Assembly (NCBI RefSeq): GCF_021044825.1
Contig: NZ_JAJNOC010000007.1
Span: 62,001 to 126,000 of the forward strand
DNA length: 64,000 nucleotides
From: Massilia phyllostachyos
Lineage (GTDB): Bacteria > Pseudomonadota > Gammaproteobacteria > Burkholderiales > Burkholderiaceae_D
Direction: 5' to 3'
This document shows, in pieces, positions 9,283 through 19,541 of this stretch (positions are counted from its first letter, which is position 1; each line of letters opens with the position of its first letter). The notes under the pieces were generated by a model. That model searched no databases and had not been told where the DNA came from. It saw nothing but the letters and a program-made list of their open reading frames with translations. The position numbers were made by a program, and so were the translations under genes.

Positions 9283-9313
9283 AAGCCCGGGGCAGCTACC
9301 CCGGGCTTTTTTG
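9283..9313. terminator. Bidirectional rho-independent terminator
   Basis: A 10-bp perfect stem AAGCCCGGGG/CCCCGGGCTT with a 6-base loop is followed by a T-run (TTTTTTG). It lies between the convergent receptor and permease genes. The A residues on the left arm allow it to act on minus-strand transcripts too, though less strongly. Confidence 0.85.
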
Positions 9314-9331
9314 TTTAAGGCCCGCAAGCGG

Positions 9332-11065
9332 TCACGCCTGGCGCGCCTTGCGCGTGAAATGCCGGTCGATCTCTTCCAGCGTGCGCCCGCGCGTTTCCGG
9401 CAGCAGGAAGGTGGCGGCCAGGAAGTACACGACGGTGCAGCCGGCCCAGGCGAAGAACATCGGCGCGTAGCCGTGCTGGCCGACGGTGGGCAGGAAGATG
9501 GCGGCGATCACGGTGGAGACGAACTGGTTCATCAGGAGCGCCACGCTCATGCCGTTCGAGCGGATCCGGGTCGGCATCAGTTCCGACAGCGCCAGCCAGA
9601 CGCACACGCCCGGGCCGATCGCGAAACTGGCCATGAACACCAGCAGGCAGCCCAGCAGCAGCCAGCCGTGGCCGGCGTTCGGCGCCGGGCCGATATGCGC
9701 GCGCTCGATCGTCAAGGGCGCGTCGAGCGCGGCGCGCATGTCGGGGAAGGGATTCAGGTGCAGGCCGCGGAAGAAGGCGCCGAGGACGCTGTCGCCGTCC
9801 ACCGCGCGCGGCGGCGCGATGTCTAGCGCCTGTCCCGCACGCACGCTGCGCACCTGGGTCAGGGGGCCGTAGCGGTAGGCGATCTCGAACTGGTACTGGC
9901 TGGCCGGCGCCAGGGCGTGCAGGTCGGCGGTGCCCAGATGGAGCGCGCGCTCCCTTACCTGCGCCGCCAGTTGCGGCGCGACGTCGATCTGCGCCGCTTC
10001 GCCGGCCCGGAACAGCAGCGCGGCGGCGAGCAGCGACAGCACGATGCCGCCGCTGCCCAACGTCAAGAGGAACTTGCGGCCCTTGCGGTCGACCAGGATC
10101 ACCGCCAGGGCCGTCATCACGACGTTCACCATCTTGAGCAGGAAGTCGCCCACGTTGGCCTGCGATCCGCTCAGGCCGGCCTGGTCGAGGATGGTGACGG
10201 CGTAGGCCAGGATCGAGTTGATGCCGGTGGCCTGGTTGCAGACCAGGATCAGGCAGGCCAGCAGGAAGGGCAGCACGTAGCGGCGCTGCAGCAGGGAGCC
10301 GCCGGCATCGAGGCGCACTTCCTCGCGGGCGCCGGCGATGGCCTGCAGCTCCCGCACCGCGTCCTGTGGCGCGCGCGTGAACGTTAGCGCGCGCAGCGCC
10401 TCGTCCTGGCGTGCCCGCGCCTGCAGCCAGCGCGGCGACTCGACCAGCGCCAGCACGCAGGCGGTGAACAGGATGCCCGGCGCGAGGCTGAGCCAGAAGA
10501 TGCGGCGCCAGGCTTCATCCTGGACCGCGGCCAGGCGCTCCGGGGCGCTCTTCGCCACCAGCTCGACTTCCTGCGCCACCAGCAGGCCGATCAGGGCGGC
10601 CAGCAGCAGCCCGACCGTCAGCAGCAGCTGGAAGATGGCGGTCCCGCGTCCGCGCACCGCGGCCGGCAGCGTCTCGGCCAGGTAGAGCGGCACGACCACG
10701 CCGATCAGGCCCCCGCTCACGCCCTGCAGCAGGCGCCCCAGCAGCAGCGCCTGGTAACCGTCGGCCAGCGCGATGACCGGGATGCTGGCGCTGAACAGCA
10801 GGCCGGCCACGAACATCAGCCACTTGCGGCCGATGGCTTCCGCGATGGCGCCGGCGGCGAGCGAGGACAGGACGGAACCGAGCAGCACGGCGGCCACGAT
10901 CAGGCCGAGCTGCTGGGTCGACAGTTTCCAGATCTGGGCGGCGCTGGCTTCCAGGTAGGGCAGGGCGCCGGCGATGATGCCGACGTCGATGCCGTACAGG
11001 AGGCCACCCAGGCCGGCGACCGCCAGCAGGAAGGTGGTGCGCATTTCTTGGGACGGCAGCAGCAT
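9332..11065 (-). CDS. MFS sugar-porter permease with a ~115-residue periplasmic insertion
   Basis: The ATG at 11065 follows AAGGAG at good spacing. The 577-residue protein has the sugar-porter signatures: YGIDVGIIAGALPYL in helix 1, AEAIGRKWLMF in loop 2-3, AVRGRGTAIFQ, VESPRWLQ in the central loop and LLPETRGRTLEEID after helix 12. It would import mono- or disaccharides by proton symport. Family members are about 450-480 residues long. The excess is an insertion at about residues 353-467, between helices 9 and 10, predicted to face the periplasm. A LacI-type operator (site E) lies 35 bp upstream, which ties it to the polysaccharide regulon. Confidence 0.88.
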   Translation of the reverse strand: MLLPSQEMRTTFLLAVAGLGGLLYGIDVGIIAGALPYLEASAAQIWKLSTQQLGLIVAAVLLGSVLSSLAAGAIAEAIGRKWLMFVAGLLFSASIPVIALADGYQALLLGRLLQGVSGGLIGVVVPLYLAETLPAAVRGRGTAIFQLLLTVGLLLAALIGLLVAQEVELVAKSAPERLAAVQDEAWRRIFWLSLAPGILFTACVLALVESPRWLQARARQDEALRALTFTRAPQDAVRELQAIAGAREEVRLDAGGSLLQRRYVLPFLLACLILVCNQATGINSILAYAVTILDQAGLSGSQANVGDFLLKMVNVVMTALAVILVDRKGRKFLLTLGSGGIVLSLLAAALLFRAGEAAQIDVAPQLAAQVRERALHLGTADLHALAPASQYQFEIAYRYGPLTQVRSVRAGQALDIAPPRAVDGDSVLGAFFRGLHLNPFPDMRAALDAPLTIERAHIGPAPNAGHGWLLLGCLLVFMASFAIGPGVCVWLALSELMPTRIRSNGMSVALLMNQFVSTVIAAIFLPTVGQHGYAPMFFAWAGCTVVYFLAATFLLPETRGRTLEEIDRHFTRKARQA

Positions 11066-11099
11066 TCTGACTCCTTGCGAATGGGATGGACGAAGGCGT

Positions 11100-11119
11100 A
11101 TGGTAACGTTAACTCATCC
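11100..11119 (+). promoter_or_regulatory. LacI-type operator, site E
   Basis: ATGGTAACGTTAACTCATCC lies between the sugar-porter gene (start 35 bp to the left) and the secreted EEP hydrolase (start 92 bp to the right). It is the best match to the consensus and shares 17 of 18 bases with site B. The closer gene, the permease, is the more likely target. Confidence 0.6.
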
Positions 11120-11210
11120 AGCCTGCCACCGGCCGCGGTCTCTTTTTGTTGTTTGCCGCACCAGCCGAAGTCCGCGATAATCCCTGCTTCACTCCATTCA
11201 GCCGAAGTCC

Positions 11211-12440
11211 ATGATGAACCTGACGCGTATTGCTCTTCTCGTTTCGCTGCTTGCCGCTCCCGCGGCCCACGCCGCCGACCCCGTCGCCCCGCAGTCGCCC
11301 GCGGTACAGATCGGTGTCGCTTCCTTCAACCTGGCCTGGGCCGGCTCGCAGCAGGACTTCGACCGCCACGCCGCCGTCTGCAACGCGGTCTCCTGGTGCG
11401 ACACCCGCCCCAAGCGCGGCCCGGGCGGCGCGCGTCCCGACGAAGCGGCGGTGAAGGCCGCCGCCCAGTGCGTGGCCGACACCGAGCGCCAGGCCGGCGG
11501 CCCGTCCCAGGCGGCCATGATGGTCCCGTGTAACGCCTACCTCGGCCGCAACACCAGCACGCCGCCGACGAGCCTCGACTACGCGGCCAAGCTGGCCGGC
11601 CTGCAGGCCACCATCGACAAGCTGATCGAAACCCAGGGCGTGCGCGTGCTGGCCTTCCAGGAAGTGCGCTCGGCCGACGTGGTCAAGACCCTGCTGGGGC
11701 GCTACGCCGACCGCTTCAGCGTGTGCGACGCGCCGCACGAGGGCTTCCAGACCGTGGCCTTCGCCTGGGACCGCAGCTTGAGCCGCGAAGAGGGACGCTG
11801 CAACGTCAACCGCGAGCTGGCGGTGAGCGACGATCCGAACGATCCGAAGGCGCGCAAGGTGCGCCCGGGCCTGGCGCTCGAGCTGCAGCTGCCGGGCCGC
11901 AAGGTCAGCTTCCTGAACGTGCACCTGAAGTCCGGCTGCGCCAACATCGTGCCGACCCCGATCTACCAGGCGCGCCTGCTGGACGATCCGGCCCCCGCCT
12001 GCGCGGTCCTGAACCGCCAGGTCGCGCCGCTCGAGCGCTGGCTCGACAGCACCGCCAAGTCCAGCCCCGAGTATGTGCTGCTGGGCGACTTCAACCGCCG
12101 CATCGACGAGGAAGCCGCCGCCGACATCAAGCCGGAGCAGGTGCGCATCGACGGCAGCAGCGCGCTGGGCGTGCCGAAGCAGGACGCGAGCGGCAAGGTG
12201 GCGACGCGCTACCTGTGGCAGGAACTGGCCGACGCCGGCCGTCCGCTCACCCAGGTGCCGCTGCAGGCGGAATCGAGCTGCCGCGGCTTCACGGGGCTCG
12301 ACCACATCGTGCTGAGCGCCCCGCTGGCGTCGCGCCAGGCGCCGGGACTGGTGTCGCGCAAGACCGCGGTGATCCAGTCGCCGGCCCAGCGCATCGAGCC
12401 GAGCGACCACTGCCCGCGCAGCGTGACGCTGACCTTCTAA
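11211..12440 (+). CDS. Secreted endonuclease/exonuclease/phosphatase-family protein
   Basis: The 409-residue protein has a clear signal peptide ending near AHA (residue about 21). Its core belongs to the EEP superfamily of metal-dependent phosphodiesterases: VLAFQEVRS (metal-binding Glu), LLGDFNRRID (catalytic Asp and Asn), GLDHIVLS and PSDHCPRSV (C-terminal catalytic His after Asp). Extracellular members act as DNases or as phospho- or sphingomyelinases, and the sequence does not tell which. Several Cys residues suggest disulfides. Two ATGs (11211 and 11214) are adjacent; the ribosome site is weak. It sits divergently next to the sugar porter but has no evident role in polysaccharide breakdown. 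Confidence 0.8.
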   Translation: MMNLTRIALLVSLLAAPAAHAADPVAPQSPAVQIGVASFNLAWAGSQQDFDRHAAVCNAVSWCDTRPKRGPGGARPDEAAVKAAAQCVADTERQAGGPSQAAMMVPCNAYLGRNTSTPPTSLDYAAKLAGLQATIDKLIETQGVRVLAFQEVRSADVVKTLLGRYADRFSVCDAPHEGFQTVAFAWDRSLSREEGRCNVNRELAVSDDPNDPKARKVRPGLALELQLPGRKVSFLNVHLKSGCANIVPTPIYQARLLDDPAPACAVLNRQVAPLERWLDSTAKSSPEYVLLGDFNRRIDEEAAADIKPEQVRIDGSSALGVPKQDASGKVATRYLWQELADAGRPLTQVPLQAESSCRGFTGLDHIVLSAPLASRQAPGLVSRKTAVIQSPAQRIEPSDHCPRSVTLTF

Positions 12441-12463
12441 GACGATTCATCCACGGCGCGTCA

Positions 12464-13522
12464 TCACTCGTCGTGGAATTCCTCGGAATTCGCGAACAGC
12501 TTCCACGACGCGATGAACAGCGCCGCGATCACCGGCCCGATCACGAAGCCGTTCAGGCCGAACAGGGCCATGCCGCCGATGGTCGACAGCAGCACCAGGT
12601 AGTCAGGCAGCTTGGTGTCCTTGCCGACCAGGATCGGGCGCAGCACGTTGTCGACCAGGCCGATCACCAGCACGCCGTACAGCGCCAGCACCGCGCCCTG
12701 CCAGATCGACCCGGTGAACAGGAACCAGATCGCCACCGGCCCCCAGATGATGGCCGCGCCCACCGCCGGCAGCAGCGACAGGAAGGCCATCACCACGCCC
12801 CACAGCACCGGTCCCGGCACGTCCAGGAACCAGAAGATCAGGCCGCCCAGCGCGCCCTGCGCCATCGCCACCAGCACGTTGCCCTTCACGGTGGCGCGGA
12901 TCACGGTCACGAAATTGTCGAACAGCGGCTTCTTGTAGCGTGAGCTGAGCGGCACCGCGCGCTTGATGCGCGCCGCGATCGTGCGGCCGTCGCGGAACAG
13001 GAAGAACAGCAGGTACAGCATCACCGTCATGCTGACCAGGAAGTTCAGCGCACTCGAACCGAAGTTGACGGCATAGCGCGCCGCCAGCTGGCTGGCCTGG
13101 GCCACGCCGGCGGCGAGCTTGTCCTGCACGGTGCTCAGCACGGTCGGGTAGTAGCGCTCGTACAGCGAGCCGGCCCAGTCGGGCAGGCCGGTGATGACCC
13201 GCCGTAGCATGGCGTTGAAGTCGAGCTGGCCGCCGCTGACCATCGCGTACAGGCCCAGGGCCTGGTCGACCAGCGAGGCCGAGATCAGGGTCAGGGGCAG
13301 GATCACCATCAGGATGATCACGAGCAGGGTGATCAGGGCCGCCGTGTTCGGGCGGCCTTTCACTTCGCGCAGGATGCGCTCGTGCAGCGGCGCGAACACG
13401 ATCGCCAGCACCATGCCCCAGAATACCGCGCCGGAGAAGGGCAGCAGGATCCAGAAGAAGGCCAGGGTCACGAGCCCCAGCAGGAGTAGAAAGGAGTTTT
13501 GGGGGAGGGTGTACTGTTTCAT
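12464..13522 (-). CDS. AI-2E/PerM family transporter
   Basis: The 352-residue protein has the pattern of the AI-2E exporter (formerly UPF0118/DUF20) family: two or three N-terminal helices, a periplasmic stretch with LPDWAGSLYERY, and a C-terminal helical bundle with GLIFWFLDVPGPVLWGVVMAFLSLLPAVG, LVDNVLRPILVG and GLNGFVIGPVIAALF. Members export small molecules or act as Na+/H+ antiporters; the AI-2 role is established for only a few. It is convergent with the EEP gene (23-bp gap) and divergent from a TonB receptor. No link with the flanking polysaccharide genes is visible. Confidence 0.9.
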   Translation of the reverse strand: MKQYTLPQNSFLLLLGLVTLAFFWILLPFSGAVFWGMVLAIVFAPLHERILREVKGRPNTAALITLLVIILMVILPLTLISASLVDQALGLYAMVSGGQLDFNAMLRRVITGLPDWAGSLYERYYPTVLSTVQDKLAAGVAQASQLAARYAVNFGSSALNFLVSMTVMLYLLFFLFRDGRTIAARIKRAVPLSSRYKKPLFDNFVTVIRATVKGNVLVAMAQGALGGLIFWFLDVPGPVLWGVVMAFLSLLPAVGAAIIWGPVAIWFLFTGSIWQGAVLALYGVLVIGLVDNVLRPILVGKDTKLPDYLVLLSTIGGMALFGLNGFVIGPVIAALFIASWKLFANSEEFHDE

Positions 13523-13547
13523 CGCTCGATTCGGCTGTTGTTTCCGG

Positions 13548-13565
13548 TTGATAATACTCTATCAA
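13548..13565. promoter_or_regulatory. Inverted repeat TTGATA-N6-TATCAA in divergent promoter region
   Basis: Six-base perfect arms separated by ATACTC lie in the 86-bp gap between the divergent AI-2E transporter and TonB receptor genes. It could be an operator; the right arm also overlaps possible -10 hexamers (GATAAT at 13549). No regulator is assigned. Confidence 0.35.
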
Positions 13566-13608
13566 TACCCGATAATCGCCGTTTTTCCCGATCCGTGCGC
13601 GCTTCCCG

Positions 13609-15588
13609 ATGCTGAAAACCCTGAGTTCGACCCTGCTGCTGGCCCTCAGCATCGCTCCCGCCCTGGCCCAGACCACGCCGCCCGCCGCCGACCAGCCCGA
13701 CGCGCCGGACAGCCCCGGCACCCAGGCGATCGCCGGCCGCAGCGACGAGAACGCGATGCGCCAGGCCGAGGATGCCTTCGGCACCAGCGTCGGGCGCGAG
13801 ACCATCGGCCTGTACAACTCGTCGAGCGTGCGCGGCTTCTCGCCGATCGCCGCCGGCAACGCGCGCATCGAGGGCCTGTACTTCGACCAGGTATGGGGCC
13901 TGACGCCGCGCATCCGGCGCGCGACCAATATCCGGGTCGGCATCTCGGCCCAGGGCTATCCCTTCCCGGCGCCGACCGGCATCGTCGACTACAGCTTCCG
14001 CAAACCGGGCGACAGCGCGCGCGTGGGGCTGGTGACGGGCGGCGACAGCTATGGGGCGGCCTATGTGGAGCTCGATGGCGAGCAGCCGCTGGCGCCGGGC
14101 CTGAGCCTCGGCGTGGGCGGCGCGGCCGGCGCCAACGAGTATCCGAACGGGACGAATTCGCGCTACCGCAACGCTGCCTTGAGCCTGCGCTGGCAGCCCT
14201 TCGCCGGCCTGGAGCTGGTGCCGTTCTGGCACCGCTCCGAAACCTACGACGACGAAAAGGCGCCGAGTTACCTGCCGCGCGGGAGCGTGCTGCCGCCGCG
14301 CATCGAGCGGCGCCGCTTCAACGGACCGGAATGGGCCGACTACCGCACCACCGCGATGAACGGCGGCCTGCTGGCGACGCTGCGCGCGTCGCCCGACTGG
14401 CTGCTGCAGGGCGGGATCTTCCGCTCGATGTACGCCGACCACCGCGCCTTCACGCACCTGCTCACCGACGTGACGCCGGACCGCACCGGCAACCGGCGCC
14501 TGATCGTCGACCCGCCGGCCGAAAACGCCTCGACCAGCGGCGAACTGCGCGCCACCCGCACCGTCAGCAAAGGCCCGCGCCTGCACAAGCTGCACGTCAG
14601 CGTGCGCGGACGCGACCGCGAGCGCCGCTACGACGGCTCGCAATCCTTCGACCTGGGGCGCACCTCGATCGACGCGCCCTACGCCGCGCCGCAGCCGGCC
14701 TTCGTGTTCGGCCCGCAGACCCGCGACCGCACCCGCCAGTGGACCGGCGGCGTCGCCTACGACGGGCGCTGGCGCGGCGTCGGCGAGGTCGGCTTCAGCC
14801 TGCAGAAGACCGACTACCGCAAGCGCCTGCAGAAGCCCGGCCTGGCGCTCGCCACCGCGCAGGACGATCCCTGGCTCTACAACGCGACCGCGGCCGGTTA
14901 CCTGGGCGCCGGCCTGGTCGCCTTCGGCAGCTTCACGCGCGGGCTGGAGGAAAGCGGGGTCGCGCCCAGCAATGCGATCAACCGCAACGAGCTGCTGCCG
15001 GCGATCCGCACCACCCAGGGCGACCTCGGGCTGCGCTATGCGCTGTCGAAGGACATGAAGCTGGTCGCCACCGTGTTCGACCTGCGCAAACCCTATTTCA
15101 ACTTCGACGCCGGCAACCGCTATGCGCAGCTGGGCGACGTGCAGAACCGCGGCCTGGAAGTGTCAGTGGCGGGCCGCCTGACGCCGCGCCTGAACCTGGT
15201 GGCGGGCGCGGTGCTGTCGCGGCCACGCGCGACCGGCGAAGGTGTGCGCCTGGGACGGGTAGGCGAGCGCCCGGTCGGCATGAGCCGGCGCAGCGCCGAA
15301 CTCAATCTCGACTGGCGCACGCCCTGGATCGAGGGGCTGTCGCTGGACATGACGGCCTCGCACAGCGGGGCGATCACGGCCACGGTCGACAACCGCGTCG
15401 CGCTCCCCGCGCGCACCCTGGCCTCGTTCGCAGGACGCTACCGCTTCACCCTGGCCGGGCGTCCGGCTTCGCTGCGGGTGGCGGTCAGCAACCTGTTCGA
15501 TACCTACGGGCTGGAGCTGCGCGGGGCCGGGGCCTATGACGTGATCTCGGGGCGGCTGGCCTCGGCCTACCTGTCGGTCGACTTGTGA
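13609..15588 (+). CDS. TonB-dependent receptor
   Basis: The 659-residue protein begins with a signal peptide (cleavage near ALAQ, residue 21). It has a plug (residues about 45-150; YNSSSVRGFSPI, ARIEGLYFDQ) and a barrel with repeated amphipathic strands, an NLFDTYG segment near the end and the C-terminal strand SAYLSVDL. The protein is shorter than the other two receptors in the window and its plug looks abbreviated. It resembles siderophore-type receptors in architecture (R-G-F-S-P-I-A-x-G-N-x-R-I-E-G), but the ligand is unknown and no TonB, lipoprotein or siderophore gene adjoins it. Confidence 0.85.
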   Translation: MLKTLSSTLLLALSIAPALAQTTPPAADQPDAPDSPGTQAIAGRSDENAMRQAEDAFGTSVGRETIGLYNSSSVRGFSPIAAGNARIEGLYFDQVWGLTPRIRRATNIRVGISAQGYPFPAPTGIVDYSFRKPGDSARVGLVTGGDSYGAAYVELDGEQPLAPGLSLGVGGAAGANEYPNGTNSRYRNAALSLRWQPFAGLELVPFWHRSETYDDEKAPSYLPRGSVLPPRIERRRFNGPEWADYRTTAMNGGLLATLRASPDWLLQGGIFRSMYADHRAFTHLLTDVTPDRTGNRRLIVDPPAENASTSGELRATRTVSKGPRLHKLHVSVRGRDRERRYDGSQSFDLGRTSIDAPYAAPQPAFVFGPQTRDRTRQWTGGVAYDGRWRGVGEVGFSLQKTDYRKRLQKPGLALATAQDDPWLYNATAAGYLGAGLVAFGSFTRGLEESGVAPSNAINRNELLPAIRTTQGDLGLRYALSKDMKLVATVFDLRKPYFNFDAGNRYAQLGDVQNRGLEVSVAGRLTPRLNLVAGAVLSRPRATGEGVRLGRVGERPVGMSRRSAELNLDWRTPWIEGLSLDMTASHSGAITATVDNRVALPARTLASFAGRYRFTLAGRPASLRVAVSNLFDTYGLELRGAGAYDVISGRLASAYLSVDL

Positions 15589-15753
15589 GTCCTAGAACTT
15601 ATCCCAACAGGGAGCCGGTCGTTACCGACGCGCCTGGCAAGCGGGGGCTGCGTTGCTCGTCCTTGCATGGCTCGCCATATACGCCGCCATGCCGGCGATC
15701 TCGCCCGGACGGCAGTGCGGATGTCTGGCCGCTTTTCCGAGGCAGGCCGGTTC

Positions 15754-16716
15754 TCAGCCGATCCCGACGCCGGTGAGCGCTTCGCTCAGGCGCCACAGGC
15801 GCTCGGCCGCGTCCGGGTCGGCGGCCCAGGGCCGCACACCGAAGCGGCCGGCGTCCTCGATCGGCGCAACGTCGCAATCCTCGCAATAGACGCCGCCCAT
15901 GCCGTCCAGCTGACCGCTGGTCGCGCACCACACTGCGGTGGCCGCGCCCTGTGCCGCCGTCTTGAGGTCGCGTTCCGGCGCATTGATCGCGGCGCCGCCG
16001 GCGTCGCGCACATCGAAGGCGTCGATCTCGGCCTCGCTCAGGTGGCGCGCCAGCGGGCCGAGCACCGTGCCGGGGTGCAGGGAAAAGGCGCGGATGCCGT
16101 CGGTCGCGCCGCGCGCATCCAGGCCGAGGGCGAACAGGGCGTTGGCAGTCTTCGACTGGCCGTAGGCGACCCATTTGTCGTAAGCGTGCCCCGTGAAATC
16201 GATGTCGTCCCAGCCGATTCCGGCGATCTGGTGGCCGCGCGAGGAGTACGCCACTACGCGTGCGGATCCGGCGCGGCGCAGCGCGGGCCAGAGCCGCGCC
16301 GCCAGCTGGAAGTGGCCGAGGTGGTTGACCGCGAACTGCAGCTCGTGACCGCGGGCGTCGCGGGTGAGTGGCGTGGCCATGATGCCGGCGCTGGCCACCA
16401 GCAGGTCGAGCGGCGCGCCGCCGGCCAGGAAGCGGGCGGCGAAGGCGTCGACCGATGCCGGGTCGGCCAGGTCCATCGGCGCTGTCTCGGCGCCCGCGAT
16501 GCCCTGCAGCGCGGCTTGCGCGCGCGCCGGGTCGCGTGCCGGCACGATGATGCGCGCCCCGGCGCGGGCCAGGGCGCGCGCCGTCTCCAGCCCGAGTCCG
16601 GAATAGCCGCCGGTGACGATCGCGGTCCGCCCGCGCAAGTCGGCCCCGCGCAGGACCTCCTGCGCCGTCGTGGCCGGGCCGAAGCCCGAATGAATGGGGT
16701 GCTGGGGAGTGCGCAT
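15754..16716 (-). CDS. Short-chain dehydrogenase/reductase
   Basis: The ATG at 16716 has GGAGGAAAA just upstream, so the 320-residue form is preferred over longer upstream starts. The Rossmann nucleotide motif TGGYSGLG is at residues 35-42, VASAGI at 107-112 replaces the usual NNAG, and the catalytic residues are Ser159 in YSSRG, Tyr185 and Lys189 in YGQSK. Proteins of this length with an N-terminal leader resemble the WW-domain oxidoreductase/retinol-dehydrogenase-like bacterial SDRs. NADP preference is likely from the basic residues after strand 2 (PARDPARAQ). The gene is divergent from an AraC-type regulator 94 bp away, the usual layout for a regulator and its target. The substrate is unknown. 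Confidence 0.85.
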   Translation of the reverse strand: MRTPQHPIHSGFGPATTAQEVLRGADLRGRTAIVTGGYSGLGLETARALARAGARIIVPARDPARAQAALQGIAGAETAPMDLADPASVDAFAARFLAGGAPLDLLVASAGIMATPLTRDARGHELQFAVNHLGHFQLAARLWPALRRAGSARVVAYSSRGHQIAGIGWDDIDFTGHAYDKWVAYGQSKTANALFALGLDARGATDGIRAFSLHPGTVLGPLARHLSEAEIDAFDVRDAGGAAINAPERDLKTAAQGAATAVWCATSGQLDGMGGVYCEDCDVAPIEDAGRFGVRPWAADPDAAERLWRLSEALTGVGIG

Positions 16717-16810
16717 GGATTTTCCTCCGGTTCGTGAAGACGCTATTATGCGAAGACCGTTCCGGACGATCCATGCCGAACCGTCCACAAAACTATCGAG
16801 GAAATCCGAA

Positions 16811-17738
16811 ATGATGGACCCCTTGTCCGACGTCCTGCGCGTCCTCGATGCCCGCGCCGCGCTGTCCACCGGGCTGGCGGCGGGCGGCGCCTGGTCGGTC
16901 GGCGTGGGGCGCTACGCCGGCTTGAAATTCAACGCGGTGCTGCAAGGGGAGGCCTGGCTGCGCTGTGGCGAAGGCGCGCCGCTGCGCCTGCGCGCCGGCG
17001 ACTGCTTCATGCTGGCCGGCGGGCGGCCCTTCGTGGTGGCGAGCGACCCGGACCTCGCGCCGGTCGACGCCGGCATCGTGTTCGCGGGCGCGCAAGGAGG
17101 CGTGGCGCGCATCGGCGCGGGTGACGAGGTCCGCATCCTTGGCGGACGCATGCTGCTCGATCCGGCCCTCGCGCCGCTCCTGACCGAAGCGCTGCCGGAA
17201 GTGGTGCTGCTGGACGGCGCCGGCAGCGCCGCCGCGACGGTGCGCTGGCTGCTCGAGCGCCTGCAGGCGGAAAGCGGCGCCGGCGCGCCGGCCTCGAACG
17301 TGGTGCAGGGCCACCTGACCGGCATGCTGTTCGTGGAACTGATGCGCGCAGCGGCGCTGGACGCAGCGGCGCGGCCTGGCCTGTTCGGCGCGCTGGCCGA
17401 TGCGCGCATCGCGCGTGCACTGGCGGCGATGCACCGCGCGCCGGCGCTTGCCTGGACCGTGGAGTCGCTGGCGGCCGAGGCGCACATGTCGCGCTCGAAT
17501 TTCGCGGCGCGTTTCCGGCAGCTGGCCGGCGTCGCGCCGCTCGACTACCTGCGGCGCTGGCGCCTGTGCCTGGCCGAGCGCGCGTTGCGTGCCGGGGGCG
17601 TGCCGGTGGCTGCCGCCGCGGCGCTGGCGGGCTACGGCTCGGAGAGCGCCTTCGGTTACGCATTCCGGCGCGCCTTCGGCCGTTCGCCGCGCCGCTACGC
17701 CGGCGCAGCGGATGCGCAAGGGAGCGTCAGGGCTTCGA

Positions 17739-17752
<14 letters not shown>
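16811..17752 (+). CDS. AraC-family transcriptional regulator with cupin domain
   Basis: The ATG at 16811 follows GAGGAAA at suitable spacing and gives 313 residues. The N-terminal half is a cupin sensor domain (Cupin_6 type; GRYAGLKFNAVLQGEAWL, LRAGDCFMLAGGRPF). The C-terminal 100 residues form the double helix-turn-helix of AraC proteins: TVESLAAEAHMSRSNFAARF for the first helix pair and VAAAAALAGYGSESAFGYAF for the second, ending in GRSPRRYA. It probably controls the divergent dehydrogenase gene. Its last 14 bp overlap the convergent Gfo/Idh gene. Confidence 0.9.
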
Positions 17753-19193
<1,441 letters not shown>

Positions 19194-19263
19194 TGTCCGT
19201 CTCCACGCTTGATTTATCGGGCCGGTCATGCGCCGGCTGACGTATGGTGGCGTGAAGTATAAA

Positions 19264-19299
19264 AATTGGCAAGACCAATTTAATGATTGGTCGGACTGG
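19264..19299. promoter_or_regulatory. FadR/GntR-type operator pair near the oxidoreductase start
   Basis: AATTGGCAAGACCAATT (19264-19280) fits the TTGGT-N3-ACCAA architecture bound by FadR-subfamily GntR repressors, which commonly control uronate genes. A second, weaker copy ATTGGTCGGACTGG follows at 19286-19299. They lie about 70-105 bp upstream of the Gfo/Idh start. Confidence 0.55.
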
Positions 19300-19455
19300 C
19301 TCGGGGAGCCGCATTTTTTGCACGGGCCAGCCCCATGGGCGGATGATTTTCGACTGTCCCCTACACCAAAATCTATCCTCGGAGAATAATTTTGGGGTGC
19401 GCAATCGTTTTTTTGATGTATTAAAGGAACATTACAACACTTTTTTTCAACAAAG

Positions 19456-19499
19456 TGGACAGACCAGTTTATGATGTGGTCATATCAATTCTTGTAAAA
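19456..19499. promoter_or_regulatory. GntR-type site plus repeat element, copy 1
   Basis: TGGACAGACCA (19456-19466) is followed by GTGGTCATATCAATTCTTGTAAAA (19476-19499, quoted here only as a 24-base element). The same two parts recur 86 bp downstream. The element resembles an operator followed by a promoter half; the region between the copies (19500-19541) is not repeated. Confidence 0.5.
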
Positions 19500-19541
19500 C
19501 CTTCACAGAGAGGTAGGGGTTGAGGGTGAGGCCGGCAGCAG

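Noticed and set aside
11162..11210. 12-bp direct repeat CAGCCGAAGTCC (11162-11173 and 11199-11210) before the EEP gene
   Set aside because: Too short and isolated to support a function; the second copy ends at the start codon, so it may only reflect a small duplication.
15589..15753. Possible insertion-sequence end (TAGAACTTATCCCAACAGG) after the TonB receptor
   Set aside because: The string looked like an IS terminus, but no matching inverted repeat, target duplication or transposase frame was found in the 165-bp gap.
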